Shown here: positions 14,661 through 26,759 of the stretch, one piece after another
Numbering within the stretch: position 1 is the stretch's first letter
Layout of the letters: each line of letters starts with the position of its first letter
Source: Tubiluchus corallicola
Taxonomy: Eukaryota > Priapulida > Priapulimorpha > Priapulimorphida > Tubiluchidae
Direction: 5' to 3'
NCBI GenBank assembly: GCA_030141605.1
Contig: JAQGDQ010000074.1
Span: 1-64,000, forward strand
Length of the DNA: 64,000 bases
Program-made: the position numbers and the translations under genes
Notes under the pieces: generated by a model
What the model was told of the DNA's origin: nothing
The model's input: the letters and a program-made list of their open reading frames with translations, nothing else
The model's database searches: none

Positions 14661-17600
14661 CTATTCTATATTACATGGTAACATAGTGCAATCATATTAC
14701 GTGACGCATGTTCTACCATTTACACGTTTTTGTTTTATCAGACTCGTAACATAGTAAAATTATGTCGAAAACAGAAAACAGTAAACATATTTATGTAAAG
14801 ATTCTGATTAGTATTATATTTATGTGCATATTACTGCTAGTACGATATTGATTACCAGATACAGTCTGCTAGTTTGTAAAACTTTTTGATTAGGTAAGGG
14901 TGAAATGACTTTTTAGAGGATTCAGCGGCGTAACAATGTATGTTGACGGGCCCCTCATGCCTACTAGAGCCCACTTACAAAAATATATTTTGCTTCATTT
15001 AGTGCATTTTTTGCGGTTTTCATTAGGAACTTTGTTTTTGCGCGCTCAGTGAAAAATGTATACGTCAGTTGTTTATGAATAATATTCCGGAAAAGTAATT
15101 CTCGCATTCGGCTTTTATAAACAATTGGTATAATAACCCAAACACAATGCGATTTTCTTAAACGTGAGCCCACTCGCAGTGCAGAAGTCTATGGGTGCAT
15201 AGTTTCGCCACTGAAGGGGATTCTGCACTACATAAGCGTGAGATGTATTTTTTATGCAAAAATGAATTTGGAGGTGAAAAATCGCCTTGCTTTCAATAAA
15301 ATCGTTCAAGGTGCTCATTCCTTTGGAAGATCACATTTACTCTAGCTGACTGTACTTTTCTACATATTACAATGTTTGCCCAATCCTTGGACTTGCACTC
15401 CATTGACAATTCGCCGCAGAAAATAATAGGTTTGTTACAGTATCAAGCAAGTTTCAGCGTCCATCCATTATTTGCGATACCAGCGAGGCAGCCATCATGA
15501 GCCATGTCTAATTTACTTGCTCGGCAAGGACTCATCAACTGTCTTGGCCGGCTATATAATCAATGCAGTAAAGTATAGCGTTTGACGCATCCAGAATGAC
15601 AAGTAGGCTGAAACTTGACGGGGGCGAATCAACTTGAGGAAAAGCCAAGAAAAATAACTCCACTGCCCCTAATGATGGCTGAAAATATTAATGAAGTTTA
15701 TTTGAAAGCACGTTGCGCGTGTGATGTCGCGTTTTAACACGTAATTATGTTAGATTTTCATTAGTTGTTTGATACCTCTCGTAGCTCTGCATCACGGCGT
15801 TGCTACTTGCTAGGATACTGTTCAGATGCGCCTTGCATAGTAATAAAGGCCTACCACACATGTTTTCAGTAACAGCTTGATATAACTTATTCTGTTTCGT
15901 ATGAAGTTGGTCAATTATACACCGGCGCAGTGTTTTTCCCGAGCGTGTCACAGAGCACACGGCTCTCAAATACGCATGCAAGAACGCTTTATTCTTTCAT
16001 TGAATAAGTTAATTTTATGCCCCCGGAAAAATTACTTAAAAAGATTGATCTGACATTTTTGTTAATCACTGATCAACTTCAATGATTTTAATTGCACTAT
16101 TTCCGCATTCGTCGTATTGCCGCAAACGAAATAATATAGCATGATCAAAAAATGAAATGACAACAAAAATAAAGATTTAAAAGTCAATTATGGACAATTG
16201 GACCAATGCACTGCTGTGATATAATATCTAGATATTTCTACACTTAGAAATGTTCAAATGGCAGGTTTACAAAGATTAAACTTTAAAAACAGATTTTTAT
16301 TGAGTACAGTAAACTTCTCATGCTCATAATTTACTCGTCGTTAGCATAATTTACAAACATGTTTATGTAAAGTTACATGTTATTTATTTGTAGTTTGTGC
16401 ACACCAATTTTGAGATAATATGGTTGAGTACAAAAGGCGAAATGAATGCACACAGGACTAGCAGTCCACAGAAACGCGAGTACTAGGACTATAACTCAAT
16501 TTATAGACTTTCTAACAAGTATAGAGCCTATATCATTTACCTATATAAATGACATTTTGCAGTGCATACTAATGACATAGTATGCTGTACAACGTCTATA
16601 TGACTGAAAAGATAAAACGATAAAATAAATTTACTTCGAGCGTTGCAAATTTAGAACAGGCGAATCTTAGCCGAAGGCAAAATTTTATTACTATATTAAT
16701 TTCTGTGGTATAGGGCTTTATATATAATTGCAAATAAGTGATGGAAAAATTATTAATAGGTTCGGGGATTGGATTAAGTGCAAACTTAAAGGGCTGCCTG
16801 CTGAAAAAACGTAGCGAAGCACTACTATAATTTTATTAAGTGTTGCTTGTACCACTATAATATGCAGTGTATTTTTATGTCAATACGTACAAGCAATCCT
16901 ATATATAGATATGTATCGCATGCAAAGTCTAGCAGTGCTGGGAAAATTTGACATATGATAAACACAATTTTAAATAAACATTTTTGTTATCTTGGTCAGC
17001 GGACACTCATGGTTTAAGTTACTGCAAAATTATGCTTCTTTTCGACACCATAGTGAATTCTTAGAGATTTAGAAATAACGATGATGACGATGTTCGGCTA
17101 AAATAAGTCACACTTAAAAAACAGCTGCACGTGAACGCACACAGCGCAAACTGTGCCAAATTGAGGCAAATTAATTTTTTCCGTTGTTTCATTAGAAGGC
17201 TTATAGTGACACTTGCAAAATAAACGAATCATTCGTTTGAAAAACAAGCATTGTCATCGGTAGGTTTTGAGACGCTGGCATTTTGATATTTATTTTACTG
17301 AACAACACACGCTGTACAGTTTATGGCGTATGATGTATTCCTGAATGCACACAATTAGCGTGGGTTATTTTTGCAGAGGCAGCGTGTGTAGCTTTTGAAT
17401 TAGCTCACATCGCGATTGAGGAAAATTAGACTTTTCGGCGGCAACTGACCGCAGCATGCAGATTTTTATTATGATTTCAAGTCGACACATATATGAGTTA
17501 CCAATATCAGGTTTAACTTCGTCTGGTTTCGGCGAGCGTTGTGGACTGAATAATGCAATTAGATATAATTCGAATCATTTCTGATGGAGATTCTGCTTTG

Positions 17601-18170
17601 GAATCCGCAGAGCTCACCGGAAGCGCCCAGTTGACGGACGTATACATGGAAGCCACTTGTTGCAAGAAAAGCACTCGGCAGGCCGCTGAAGCTGAATTAG
17701 TGCAACGTTTTTAAGGCAACAATGGCAAGTTTATGTGGTTTAACTTGCAATTTTGTAGGTATGGCACAAACGTAATAGCTGCAATAACTTTAAAATTATT
17801 TTTGGGCATTTCTATGGTGCATGTGAACTGTACATACACACGAGTGGTTGACTAAGAAGTGAATGATGCTATTGATACATGAAATGATGACAGTAGTTAC
17901 GGTATATTTCTTTAATAGAAAGAGTGTGAGATGTATTGTAGATCATATTTGAACATAGCAGTACATGATCTGATCATAATATTATCTTACAAGGAATATT
18001 TTAGAAATTTGTATCGAATTAATTATAGACCTTCCAGGTTAGTTTTACATTATACCCCCCCCCCCAGACATGACCTTATATGTTAGCTACGTATATACTA
18101 AGCTGTAATAAATTTTCACTGGTTTTTTCTATTATCAAGTCTGCATAATAATCGCCATAATTTATAGATA
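14661..18170. other. non-coding DNA with one lone transposon-like end
   Basis: No host gene was recognised. CAGCGGCGTAAC followed by GACGGGCCCCTC at 14923-14960 resembles a hAT-type terminus, but no partner end was found. A 19-base stretch at 17267-17285 is identical to part of the gypsy gag remnant at 23981-23999. Eleven consecutive C lie at 18055-18065. Confidence 0.4.
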
Positions 18171-18189
18171 ATTTCAAGAGTTTACCGGA

Positions 18190-19300
18190 TTGATACTTCC
18201 AAACTAAGTCCTCACCAAGAAATATTCCTAAACATTTAACGGTGACGTTTTTCTATAATGACATAACCTAATAGCATCTCTCGTACGTACAAAAAATAAC
18301 AGACGTCCCAAAGTAAAATCATAAAGACTTATCATATTTAATTGGAAGGCTATAGGATAACATGGTTATTGAAAACGATCAAAAAGGCAGCTTTTAAACC
18401 AGGATCGAGACAGTTGTCTTATGCTATAGTAATGTAACTTGTCTAGAAGAATATAAAGGTTTAGAGTACCAAATGTCCTTGATATGTCGAAAAGTCACAC
18501 ATCATTATCAAGTGTTTCTGCATGGTTTTTATTGGCTCTTTCAATTAACGCCAATGTTGTCGAATGTGATTTATGAAAGCCAAATTGATAGTCATATAAG
18601 ATTCGGTTTTGTGAAAAATGATGAGTGATAAATGCTATTTTTCTCCAGTATGTTAGAGAAGACACTTGAAAATGAAATTCGTTAATAATTATAGTATCAG
18701 TACTTGATTTATGCACAGGAATTATTTTGTGAAGTTTGTTGAGCTGTTAAAATAAGTTAGTTCTGTAAGTTTGTTAAGCCTTTTTGAAAAAAAGCAGTGC
18801 TAAAAATTAATGGTTTTACATGTATATTAAAGCCAAATGTTTGCAAATTATTGGACTGGCAGATTAATTTCAACAAAATGTAGACTGAAGCCATCTGCAC
18901 CAGCAGTTTTACTGCTATTTAGGCTCGGTAATAATGAAAATACTTCTAATTGATTCGATTTGAATCTAAATTCATTATGAAATTTTAAATGAGGGTGAAA
19001 AATACTGTTTATTAATACCATTAACTTACTACTTGGAATATTTTTTGCAGCTGACACACCAACCTCAACAAAAACTTTATTAAATTTATCAGCTATTATT
19101 TGAGATTGGGTTATGAGGTGGGAGAATTTTTTTGGACTTTTAGCTTCACTAGTTCATTTATTATTTTCCGCTTTGATTTAATATCTTTGTTAGGTAATTA
19201 ATTAAAATTTGCTTAACACAGCTCTGTTCTTCAATTTCATTTTTTAGTTTACGTAGAATGTTTTACAATGATGTTTTATTTTGTGACATTGAAAATGTAA
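18190..19300 (-). pseudogene. LINE reverse transcriptase fragment (inverted part)
   Basis: In order on the minus strand: a pre-RT region (KIINELVKLK, IADKFNKVFVEVG, NIPSSK), LLPSLNSSKTAGADGFS, the RT signature YDYQFGFHKSHSTTLALIE, then after a frame change DISRTFGTLNLYILLDKLHY and SWFKSCLFDRFQ. These correspond to the usual LINE RT order (LNPSKATGLDGIS, QFGFRKGHSTTLAL, DLSKAFDTL, LLHKL). The YADD region is missing through an internal deletion before KCLGIFLGED. Several frameshifts and stops make it non-functional. Confidence 0.8.
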
Positions 19301-19329
19301 CGCTAAATCTAGTATTTAAGGAATACAAG

Positions 19330-19857
19330 TCAACAGTTTAGAACAGCCAAATTTTTTGAGGCATAGAAACTGACAAACATTTAATATGGGAAAACCATTA
19401 TAAAAAATGTAATGCAAAAAATGTCACAAAGCACATCATTTCTAAAACAGGTTAAAGGTCAACTAAATATCAAACCAAACTACTTATTTATAAACCTATG
19501 ATCCTACCTCATTTTACTTATGGATGCCATTGCTGACCAGTCTTACTTGACAACCAATGTAGGTAAAAATTAAATATTTTCACAATTTAATCCAGCATCC
19601 AGTATAATGCGCTGCTGTTCATTTGGAATTGTATTGAAAATATTAATAAAGCATTTGAAAGAAATGATGTTCCCTTTTTGAAGGATAGAAAATTAAATGA
19701 AAGAACTTGCAATCTACTTCAAATGCAAACTAAAAACAAATATGGGCATAACTCAGTTTCAAAAATAGCAGTCAATCTTTGGAATACAGCCCCACTCAAA
19801 CTTGAATCATCAACTAGCCCAACAAGCTTCAAGAAAGAATTAAAAGTACTTTGCTAA
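19330..19857 (+). pseudogene. LINE ORF2 C-terminal fragment (sense part)
   Basis: The reading contains GIETDKHLIWENHYKKC, MILPHFTYGC (the LINE LPHFTYG motif), NSVSKIAVNLWNTAPLKLE and SPTSFKKELKVLC, ending at TAA 19855-19857. NLWNTAPL and TSFKKELK are the standard closing motifs of L2/CR1-like LINE proteins. Frame changes interrupt it. Confidence 0.8.
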
Positions 19858-21227
19858 CAAATTACTCAAGACCAGCACATAAAAACGATAAATGAATTAC
19901 TATTTACTGCTGTCTACAGGCTATCCTTTTATATTACCACCAATTTACAATAACTGGATATTGTTTTCTTAATATTCACACCCATAAGATGGTGCAACTG
20001 GTCATCTTAATTCTAATTTTTTGTTTTAATAATTTAGCAACTGATGAACAACAGCAACAATAACAAAAAATCAGTGAAGTCAATCGAAATTATTTGTGTT
20101 ATGGCTTTTAATTACGTAAAATTATACACATGTAAATATAAATGTGAATATTTAACTTTCTTTATAAATTTGTGAATTATACATAAACTTAAATTTAAAA
20201 GTTTTTTTAATTACATGTAAAAATATCTGAATTGTAAATCTTGAGTTTTTTTTACTTACTAACATAGCGTCATCAATGTTTTTCATCATGCATAATTTAC
20301 TAACAATTTGACACTAGTGTAAAACATCAGTCCGGAGACTGAACGCACACACACAATTATTTATACGTGTTGTGATTTTATTACTGTAAATATGTATATA
20401 TACAGGGTGTCACAAAAGTCACTATACACTTTAATTTCTAATTTTCTTTATAAACCATTATAGAAAAAAACATGACTTACATCAGTCCATCAGAAAAGCT
20501 GTCAGAGATACAAATAATTACTTAAATATGATTTACTATTACTTGTCGTTTTTTTCCTTTTTTATTTATATTAACATCTAACATATATTTCTTGTTAGCA
20601 TTTTCTGTATATGCTACACAGTAGATTTATTTAACATCCCAGTAAATATTGGCATTATATGTAGTTCTATTACGGCTCATTCTGGCAATGCTGGCATAAA
20701 AGGCAAATCTTAGTTGGCCTGTGATTTCATGTCACTTCCTAGTCATAATATTACAGTTAACATAACTGGCCCGGTAACTGGAGTTGTTGTGGTAGTGGCG
20801 AACTGCCCATACGGGAATTAAGATGCTGGATGAGTGCAGGCAATTGGCAATTGTGTCAGACAGCTAATTTTGCCATTTGTGAATTATTTCAAATAGTATT
20901 GTGAATTATAGATAATCAAACACAGTAACTCAACAGACATGTCAATTGAACTAACATTGAATTACAATGATTGACATTATGATATTGCAAAATAATTGAG
21001 TAAATAATGATAGTACTAATGCCAGTGGGTATTTACAAATTTTAAAATTTGCAGACACTAAAATTAAAATGTTAATAATTAGTATTTTAAGAGTAAGAAA
21101 CAATTAAAAACCCCACATTTAATTTCTATCCACAATACACAATTAAGCCTATATGAAATTATAAATGTTTATTTCAATTATTTGAGATAAAGCAAAATTT
21201 AGTGCTGGTGTGATATATTATTCAAGC

Positions 21228-21315
21228 GATCATCATCATTGACATCATCATCATCATAATTCCCACAGGTCATCTTCGTCAAAATCATCATCACCACCAC
21301 TATAATATCATCATA
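21228..21315. repeat. ATC/CAT imperfect microsatellite
   Basis: Repeated CATCAT units with interruptions. Confidence 0.8.
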
Positions 21316-22254
21316 GTTCCCAATGCAAACTGCATTGTTGTATATGCATTTAGGCTATTTTTAATTGCCAATTGCACCAAGTAGCAGTCTGCTTTTGTTT
21401 TCTTAATTTGTTTTGTCTTGCTGAACAGTGTATTGACAACACTGCATGATACTGTACCACCTTGTTCCACAGGGAGTTGCTACAATGCAAGCAAGAAGAA
21501 CGTCTTTACAATGTTCATGCTTTCTGCAATGATCATCCCATGTAAACGAAATGATTTTCAGTTGGCTTTAATTTTAAAGTTTGATTCGATGCAGTTGGTG
21601 TCAGCAAAATTATTGTTCATGGTACTCGATTATAATTGATATTTTAGCGAGGAAGTTACAGAATCACAGATATGCTTGTTAGTAGAGAAGGTTGCTGATT
21701 GTGATATAAAGTGAGAAAAGGTGTACAGTCTGATGTTCTCAGCACACTGATAGTTGGAAGTAAAATTAATACCAGTTATGTTTATTGATTATTGAAGGTT
21801 ATTATAACCGTTATTATTCATCAAAGTTGCCGTGTTGTCTAGATTTTATCCGTGTTTTGATGCCCTCCTTAACAGATTTCCTGTCAAGGTTTAACATAAA
21901 GTTGCACTATGCTATTTAGAACTGAGCGAAGACGATCGACATACACTTATTACCTGAAATAGCCACAGGTAACATTATGGTGTGCAGACTTTGGATTGTG
22001 CCAAGAATGAGATCCAAGCAGGGGAAAGTCAGGTTAGTGCTTATAAAACAGCTGAGGTGGATATTGATAATTGGCAAATAAGACCTTCTTCTTGGTTAGA
22101 AATGAAATGTGAATGTAGAGCTAGGCAGACAATAATAAAATTTAATGATGACTTAGATGAGAACACAGACAGGAACAGAAATGGCAGTTTGCATTAGGGA
22201 AATTTATAACAGTGCTGTGCAGGCAGGTGCCGAAATTGTGCACTGGTGATGGAA

Positions 22255-22343
22255 CAGTTGGTCGCATTGTGATTAACTGTTGTTCACAAACAATGCCATT
22301 TCGATTTACCTATATTCACGGTTAATCAGAATATGATTAACTG
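22255..22343. repeat. 25-bp near-palindrome, pair 1
   Basis: Two copies at 22255-22279 and 22319-22343. Consensus: left arm CAGTTAATCA, spacer GAATG, right arm TGATTAACTG. The second copy has GTTAATCA and TGATTAAC arms at 22321-22328 and 22334-22341 around GAATA. The first copy is more diverged in its left arm. Confidence 0.7.
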
Positions 22344-23689
22344 TCAGTCAGTTAATATAGGTTTGCAGTAGATTGCAAAACGACTGCTTGTTTTCCCTTG
22401 GTGAGTTCAGCCTGTGTCAGCCAGGTTTTGTAGATCTTGATTAGAGTTTCTGTAAGCTGAAACTTCTCAGAATTCACATGGCTGAAAACCACAAACTGTG
22501 TTGATGGATACGAAACTGCGGAAGTGCATTAGGTTAATGCATTTCTGCAGCTTAGAGCATTGGGCAATAATTCTTTTTATCTGCATCCATCAGCACAATT
22601 CGCGTATTTCGGCCATGTGAATTTTGGCATAACCAATTAAAACACCAATACAGAAGTCCACTCCCATTACACATCCAAGTGCCAATGTTTACACAAATGA
22701 AAATTTTGCATTGCTAGCATAAACTAGCACAAAGCATTGGCATACTAATGTGTATTTAATAATTTAATTGGCAGGTGTAGAAACTTGCAATCATTTTACT
22801 TTAAAACGTATACAATGTTCACTTCAGTAACAAAACTGAACAAACAGTCATAAAAGTTAGCAATATGATACTGTAGAAATTTTGCATTCTTTAACATTGC
22901 TTTAATAGTAGAACATTTGCATCCTTTAACATTGCTCTCTCTAGATCAACTGATATTTACCTGCCTTGAGAGAAATGAGCTGTAAATCACATGACCAGAG
23001 CTTCAAGTTCCTACTGGAAGGTACATCACATTCATGCATACAGATCATAAATGAAATGGTCACCTATACTCTATAGACTACTAGTCACAAAATCAAACTC
23101 TACTTGGCTTGTTTGATAGCAGAATAAAGATTATTTGCTTACAGAAAATTGTGTTATAATTTTTTTCTATTTTAACTTGAATAAGAGAGTTAGAACCAGA
23201 AGTAAAGCATGAAATTAACAATCTAATTACCCTGATTAATGAATATCTATAAAAGCAAAGGGAAACAATATTTAGAAACAAAATCAATTAATATCTAACA
23301 AAATTTGTACAATTAGAGTAAAAAACGACTGTAGATGGCAGCATAGACTAATTCAGTACTTTAGTGTAGTAGACTAACAATTAAATGGGTCACGTAATAC
23401 TACAATCGCATACTCGGTACGATAAGCAACAGCAGGAGATTATGCTATTGCGTCAAATATGAGGGAACGTTGCATTTAATTATTATGGGCAGCACTCTGT
23501 TGCTAAAGATGTGTCAGTTAGTACTTGTCCTTATACCTGAAAGGGGGTTTTAGTAGTGAAGTTTCTTACTTACAAGCTCCTGATAATTTGCAGATTAATA
23601 GTAATAATAAGCAATGGGCTGGCAATAATTTTTCTAATTCTAATATAGTTGAACATTAATTTGGAATAAACCAGCAGGTATGATCCACA

Positions 23690-24440
23690 GTTTGATGAGG
23701 CAGGTTTGCCTGATAAGACAAGTTACCCTATAAAGTTCAGTTTCCTATGGTAGTTCATGTCAATAGGTGGTACATCTGACCAGGAAGCCGCATACCAACT
23801 GCAGTAGGATTACAAGTCAAGGCCATGGCTGTGCTAGAGCACATACCCCCCGGACAGCGTCAAAGTTGCCTTACTTTGTTTCAGGCTTTTGATCAGAGGC
23901 ACGGTCATGCAAATTGAGAGGACAGTTTCAAACATGTTGTCAAAGGAAGGGTGGAGACTTGAGGGTGTTTGCTGAGTGAGTTGAGACGCTGGCATTTTGT
24001 TATATACCCTAACGTAGATAATGGTGTGGTAGACCGGACTGCATGTGATCAGTTTTCTATTGGTTCAATAATCCGAAATTAAGGATGTTTGCTCATGCAG
24101 CAAAGACATCTAGCTTAGTTGTAGCTTTAGCAAGAGCATTGGAAATGGTTCCTGGAGCATGTAGCATGACTGCTGTAGCAATTACAGGAAACGAAACAAC
24201 TAACCTGGCTTCAGGTCAAGCAAATTTGATACAGGTGACAAATAAAGGGATGAGAGATGCACTGTAGTATGTACACCATGCACAAGTAATCGAGAATTCG
24301 ACATATCTAAGTGACCCAGACATGGCTGGGGACTCATCTGGTCATTCTCACTCAGTGAACAATGCTTTGGTCGTGGTTGCAAAGCATACATTCGTAAGGA
24401 GTGTCCTTCATGTAGCAATCATGAAGTGATTAATTTTCCC
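23690..24440 (+). pseudogene. gypsy gag remnant with zinc knuckle
   Basis: The reading includes ALQVKAMAVLEHIPPGQRQS, FQAFDQRHGHAN, VVDRTACDQFSIG and LVVALARALEM, in the order found in gypsy Gag proteins. It ends in a CCHC-like knuckle CFGRGCKAYIRKECPSC near 24360-24410, in which the usual histidine position is tyrosine. Stops occur throughout. Confidence 0.7.
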
Positions 24441-24544
24441 AAATTATGACCATGTGCCACCAGGTTTGGTAGTAGCCACACTGCTATTGGATCTGAAAGG
24501 ATGCAGATCTGAAAGGGAAACTAACTGCAGGTTCACAACATAGG

Positions 24545-24745
24545 CAGCTTTCTCATGTCTGCTCAATCCTTTTCTGCCAAAGTTAATCAGAAATTTCTTG
24601 AAGCTCATACTAGTGGCTTGTACCGTTGTAACATTTTATTAGACACTGGAGCTGTTCATACTCTAGACAACAGAATACACGAACATACCTTTATGGTAAT
24701 AATGTTAACTCATCCATCGTTCGTGGTCCAGAAGATGTCACTGTA
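24545..24745 (+). pseudogene. gypsy aspartic protease remnant
   Basis: Contains CNILLDTGAVHTL, the retropepsin active-site motif (D-T-G-A) in its usual context between the Gag knuckle and reverse transcriptase. The downstream part of the domain has decayed. Confidence 0.65.
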
Positions 24746-25319
24746 AATGCATTACATCTTGAAGAAACCATAACAGCCTTAGTACCTCCAGATATGGTTG
24801 ATCCTATATTTCTGGATCTTGATTGGCTCAATTCCAATGGGGCTGTTATTGACACCCATGTCCCCACAAATGAGCATGGGTGGCCTGACTGTTGCTCTTA
24901 AAGTTTGTCTGTCTGGTTATGTCAAGATTTGTGCCAGCCAAACTTTGACAATTCAGGTGTGGTTTGCGGTTGTTACTTCCAGCAAGTCTTCCGAACCACT
25001 GACACCTTGTATGGGTTTGGTGTCTGGGGCCAAGTTGCATCTTACTGGAATGGCATACTGCATTACAGGGAAAAATTGCAGTTGCTGCTTGTTTGAAAAC
25101 ATTGCCAGCAGTTGTTGCCAATATCTGATGTTATCCATGTGCAGTTTGACAGCGTGAAGCTCTTGGTGAGGTGGGAAGCCATTGAGGTCTTGGAGAGAAC
25201 CACACACCTCTAAATCATGTCCAGAAAATAAACAACAGTCATTGCCACAACAGCTATATATAAACCATTGAAAGAGAATTTAAAAGAACTTAAACCCTGT
25301 TCAACGACTTTGTGTCAAG

Positions 25320-26290
25320 AATTTTTTGCTAGGATATGCAGACATGTTGTCTGCTGGTTCGCATGATTTAGGAAGAACTGATCTTGGTTACCTTCACACT
25401 TAGATACTTGTGATACTCGACCTGTAAGACATAATCCTCGAAGATTAGAATTAGAACCTGTCCAGCAAGAGGAACTGGATGCAGCAATAAATGATATTGT
25501 AGAAAAGAGTTTTTGTCCAGCTGGTGTTCAGCTGTAGTCCTAGTTAAGAAAAAGGACGACAAGGTGTTGCATAGAAAATAGAGCTCTAAGTAAAGTGACC
25601 ATAATTAACAGGGTCTTCCCCCTACCTTAGATCAATGATTCACTGGATACCTTGTTAAATGTGACATGCTTTAGTACGCCAGACTTAAGTCTGTTATCAT
25701 CAAGTTAGGATGGTGCTGAGGTTAAAAAGAAGAAGACAGCTATCTCGTACGGGTAAGGTTCATGGCTGTTCAATGCTATGCCTTTTGGTCTTTGTACAAC
25801 TCGCATAAATTTCAAACATTCGATCGAGTCATTCAGTACTCGTTTATTTGGATATGTGATCATTTTGCAAGTGCTTTTGAAGAACAGTTGAATAATTTAT
25901 CCATAGTGCTTAATCTGTTCCAAGAAACAGGACTAAACTTCAATGCAAAGACATATTTACTTCCCAAACTGACGTTCAGTATTTGAGGCACATTGATGCT
26001 AGTGGTGCAGTTCGAAATGAGCTTTCAAAGGCCAGGGCTGCGAGGGATTGGCCTGTGCTAAAGAACGTTGGTTAGTTAAGGAGTTGTCTATGATTAAGTT
26101 AACCTACTATCATCGTTTTATTCCCGAATATGCCAAAATAGATACTCTGTAACATGTTTTAGCAAAGAAATCTGCTGTTTTTGAATGTGCCGAGGAACGC
26201 AACGGGGCATTTAATAAGCTTAAAGATTTCTTGGTGTCTGTTCCGATTTTAGCATATCCACTTCTAAGAGCCCAGTATATTCTTGAGTTG
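25320..26290 (+). pseudogene. gypsy reverse transcriptase / RNase H start remnant
   Basis: Across changing frames one reads DTCDTRPVRHNPRRLE, QQEELDAAINDIVEKSF, VLVKKKDD, YLRHIDASGAVRNELSKA, ARDWPVLKNVG and LAYPLLRAQYILE. These match the Ty3/gypsy RT series, from the HDTGDARPVRQ-type start, through VLVKKKDG, to the thumb (YLGH), connection and RNase H start. The YLDD segment is damaged (YLDM near 25850). Confidence 0.75.
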
Positions 26291-26339
26291 TCGCCACCAT
26301 CTTGTTGAAAGTAGGTCTTGTTCAAAACGTAATACTCTA

Positions 26340-26756
26340 GCTGGTTTTGAACATTGTAGTTGTATGACCCTTAGAGCATTGACAATTACTGAATTTTGGA
26401 AAGCTCTAGTAGACGATTCCTATCTTTCTCCAATAATAGACTTTTTTGAAGAATGTTTACTTAAACCTTTTTATGAAAGGGTTTCTGCCTTAAGCCAAGA
26501 AACAAAGGCTTTGTGGAAACTGTGGGAAATATTAAAAATAAGGGATTGGATTGTACGGCTTCTCCCCAATCAAGAAACAGAAGCTCAAGTGTTAATGCAT
26601 GAATTGTTTAGTCATTTTGGTTTACCGAATGAATTATACTCTGACAAAGAGCGTAATTTTGAGTCTCTGGTCTTCAATCAAGAAAATTCATACCACACCA
26701 CGGTCGATGAGATATCTCTTTTGTCCAGACAGATAAAAATTTGCATTATTAATTAG
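26340..26756 (+). pseudogene. gypsy RH-integrase linker and integrase core fragment
   Basis: A 157-codon open frame begins upstream at 26283. The recognisable part contains VSALSQETKALWKLW, a linker typical of Ty3/gypsy pol, then jumps to NQETEAQVLMHELFSHFGLP and SDKERNFESLVF, the second catalytic block of the integrase (SDQGRNFES in live elements, D retained). The integrase zinc domain and first Asp are deleted between these parts. Confidence 0.75.
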
Positions 26757-26759
26757 CTT

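Larger units (their letters stand above)
18180..19857. mobile_element. LINE fragment with inverted 5' part (twin-priming form)
   Basis: The upstream portion of a LINE ORF lies on the minus strand (about 19300 down to 18190). The C-terminal portion lies on the plus strand (about 19330-19857). The inverted piece ends at the family motif KCLGIFLGEDLVWK, and the sense piece begins at the same point of the protein (GIETDKHLIWENH). Thus the two pieces meet at one LINE coordinate and share an internal junction near 19300-19330. This is the layout expected from twin priming during target-primed reverse transcription. The type resembles L2/CR1/Jockey-like LINEs; no family name can be fixed. Confidence 0.75.
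19858..23680. other. non-coding DNA
   Basis: No gene was recognised. TACAGGGTGTCACAAAAGTC at 20401-20420 resembles the terminal sequence seen on many invertebrate transposons (ACAGGGTGTCCCAAAAG), but no second end was found. An ATC-rich simple repeat lies at 21228-21315 and two copies of the 25-bp near-palindrome at 22255-22343. Confidence 0.4.
23690..26750 (+). mobile_element. decayed Ty3/gypsy LTR retrotransposon
   Basis: A chain of plus-strand protein remnants in normal Ty3/gypsy order: gag, zinc knuckle, protease, reverse transcriptase, RNase H start, linker, integrase core. Many frameshifts and stops are present and parts are deleted, notably most of RNase H and the zinc-binding and first catalytic parts of integrase. 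No LTRs or target-site duplication could be identified, so the outer limits are approximate. Confidence 0.8.

Noticed and set aside
15745-15981. 78-codon minus-strand frame near a hAT-like end at 14923
   Set aside because: No transposase motif could be identified with confidence.
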